From Thermoprotei archaeon (GTDB lineage: Archaea > Thermoproteota > Methanomethylicia > Nezhaarchaeales > WYZ-LMO8): 5,584 nucleotides of DNA. Positions 5,511 through 5,584 of the stretch are shown here, in pieces. Location: contig QMSF01000075.1 in assembly GCA_003649565.1 (NCBI GenBank), positions 1 to 5,584 on the forward strand. Reading direction: 5' to 3'. Numbering within the stretch: the first letter of the stretch is position 1; each line of letters starts with the position of its first letter. Position numbers and translations under genes: made by a program. Below the pieces are notes generated by a model. It saw nothing but the letters and a program-made list of their open reading frames with translations. It searched no databases and was not told the origin of the DNA.

Positions 5511-5584
5511 AGATAAACCCAGAAGTTGAGGCTCGTGGAGAGTATGGCTATAAACCGATGAAACATGTTCTACCCATAGGGATC
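5396..5584 (+). pseudogene. Out-of-frame continuation of the right-end gene, partial
   Basis: Read from 5396 in the frame shifted by -1 relative to the GTG 5190 frame, these 63 codons have no stop and give protein-like sequence: TAIKQAIASGDVICDEGS, STIKQGIVSYIYLCTLDEVE, and EARGEYGYKPMKHVLPIG. It is soluble in character, with balanced charges, unlike the Leu-rich product of the 5190 frame over the same bases. Upstream of 5378 this frame is closed by TAG at 5375-5377 and 5357-5359, so it cannot be a separate gene starting earlier. Joined to residues 1-65 by removing one copy of the 11-bp repeat, it gives a protein of at least 128 residues that continues beyond the window. Family unknown. Confidence 0.65.

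Overview
The window looks like a piece of a thermophilic archaeal chromosome, most likely Thermoproteota or a related lineage. This is inferred from Shine-Dalgarno sites of the GGTGAT/GGAGG type, A/T-rich TATA-like boxes about 25-30 bases before starts, heavy use of ATA (Ile) and AGG/AGA (Arg) codons, GTG/TTG starts, and the protein types present. No rRNA, tRNA, CRISPR array or insertion sequence was seen, so the lineage is not firmly placed.

Left part (1-1653): after a short flank without a supported gene, a MATE-family multidrug/cation antiporter lies on the minus strand (1565 down to 181). It is broken into two frames near 720-730 by what looks like a single lost C; restoring it gives one 461-residue MATE protein of normal length. 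An 88-base intergenic region separates it from a divergent PadR-family regulator. That region holds a perfect 7-2-7 inverted repeat (1599-1614) lying against the MATE TATA-like box, a good candidate for the PadR operator. PadR plus MATE therefore looks like a local drug-responsive or efflux-control pair.

Middle part (2195-5005): a tightly packed plus-strand operon. It encodes a biotin-synthase-related radical SAM enzyme, then a two-helix membrane mini-protein (11-base overlap), then a sodium:solute symporter (ATGA overlap). The mini-protein resembles the small partners found beside SSS symporters. The overlaps imply translational coupling, and they suggest that the radical SAM enzyme and the transporter act on the same, unidentified, metabolite. 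The enzyme keeps the CxxxCxxC cluster motif but has no cysteine in the middle of its barrel, which argues against true biotin synthase activity.

Right part (5006-5584): a 184-base spacer with a possible promoter, then the start of an unrecognised membrane-anchored protein that runs off the window. Its frame is broken by an exact 11-bp tandem duplication (5374-5395). Deleting one copy restores an open frame of at least 128 residues that reaches the window edge.

The two main surprises are these two frame disruptions, each traceable to a specific small mutation. Two in 5.6 kb may mean decaying accessory genes, phase variation (for the 11-bp repeat), or assembly/sequencing errors; the sequence alone cannot decide.
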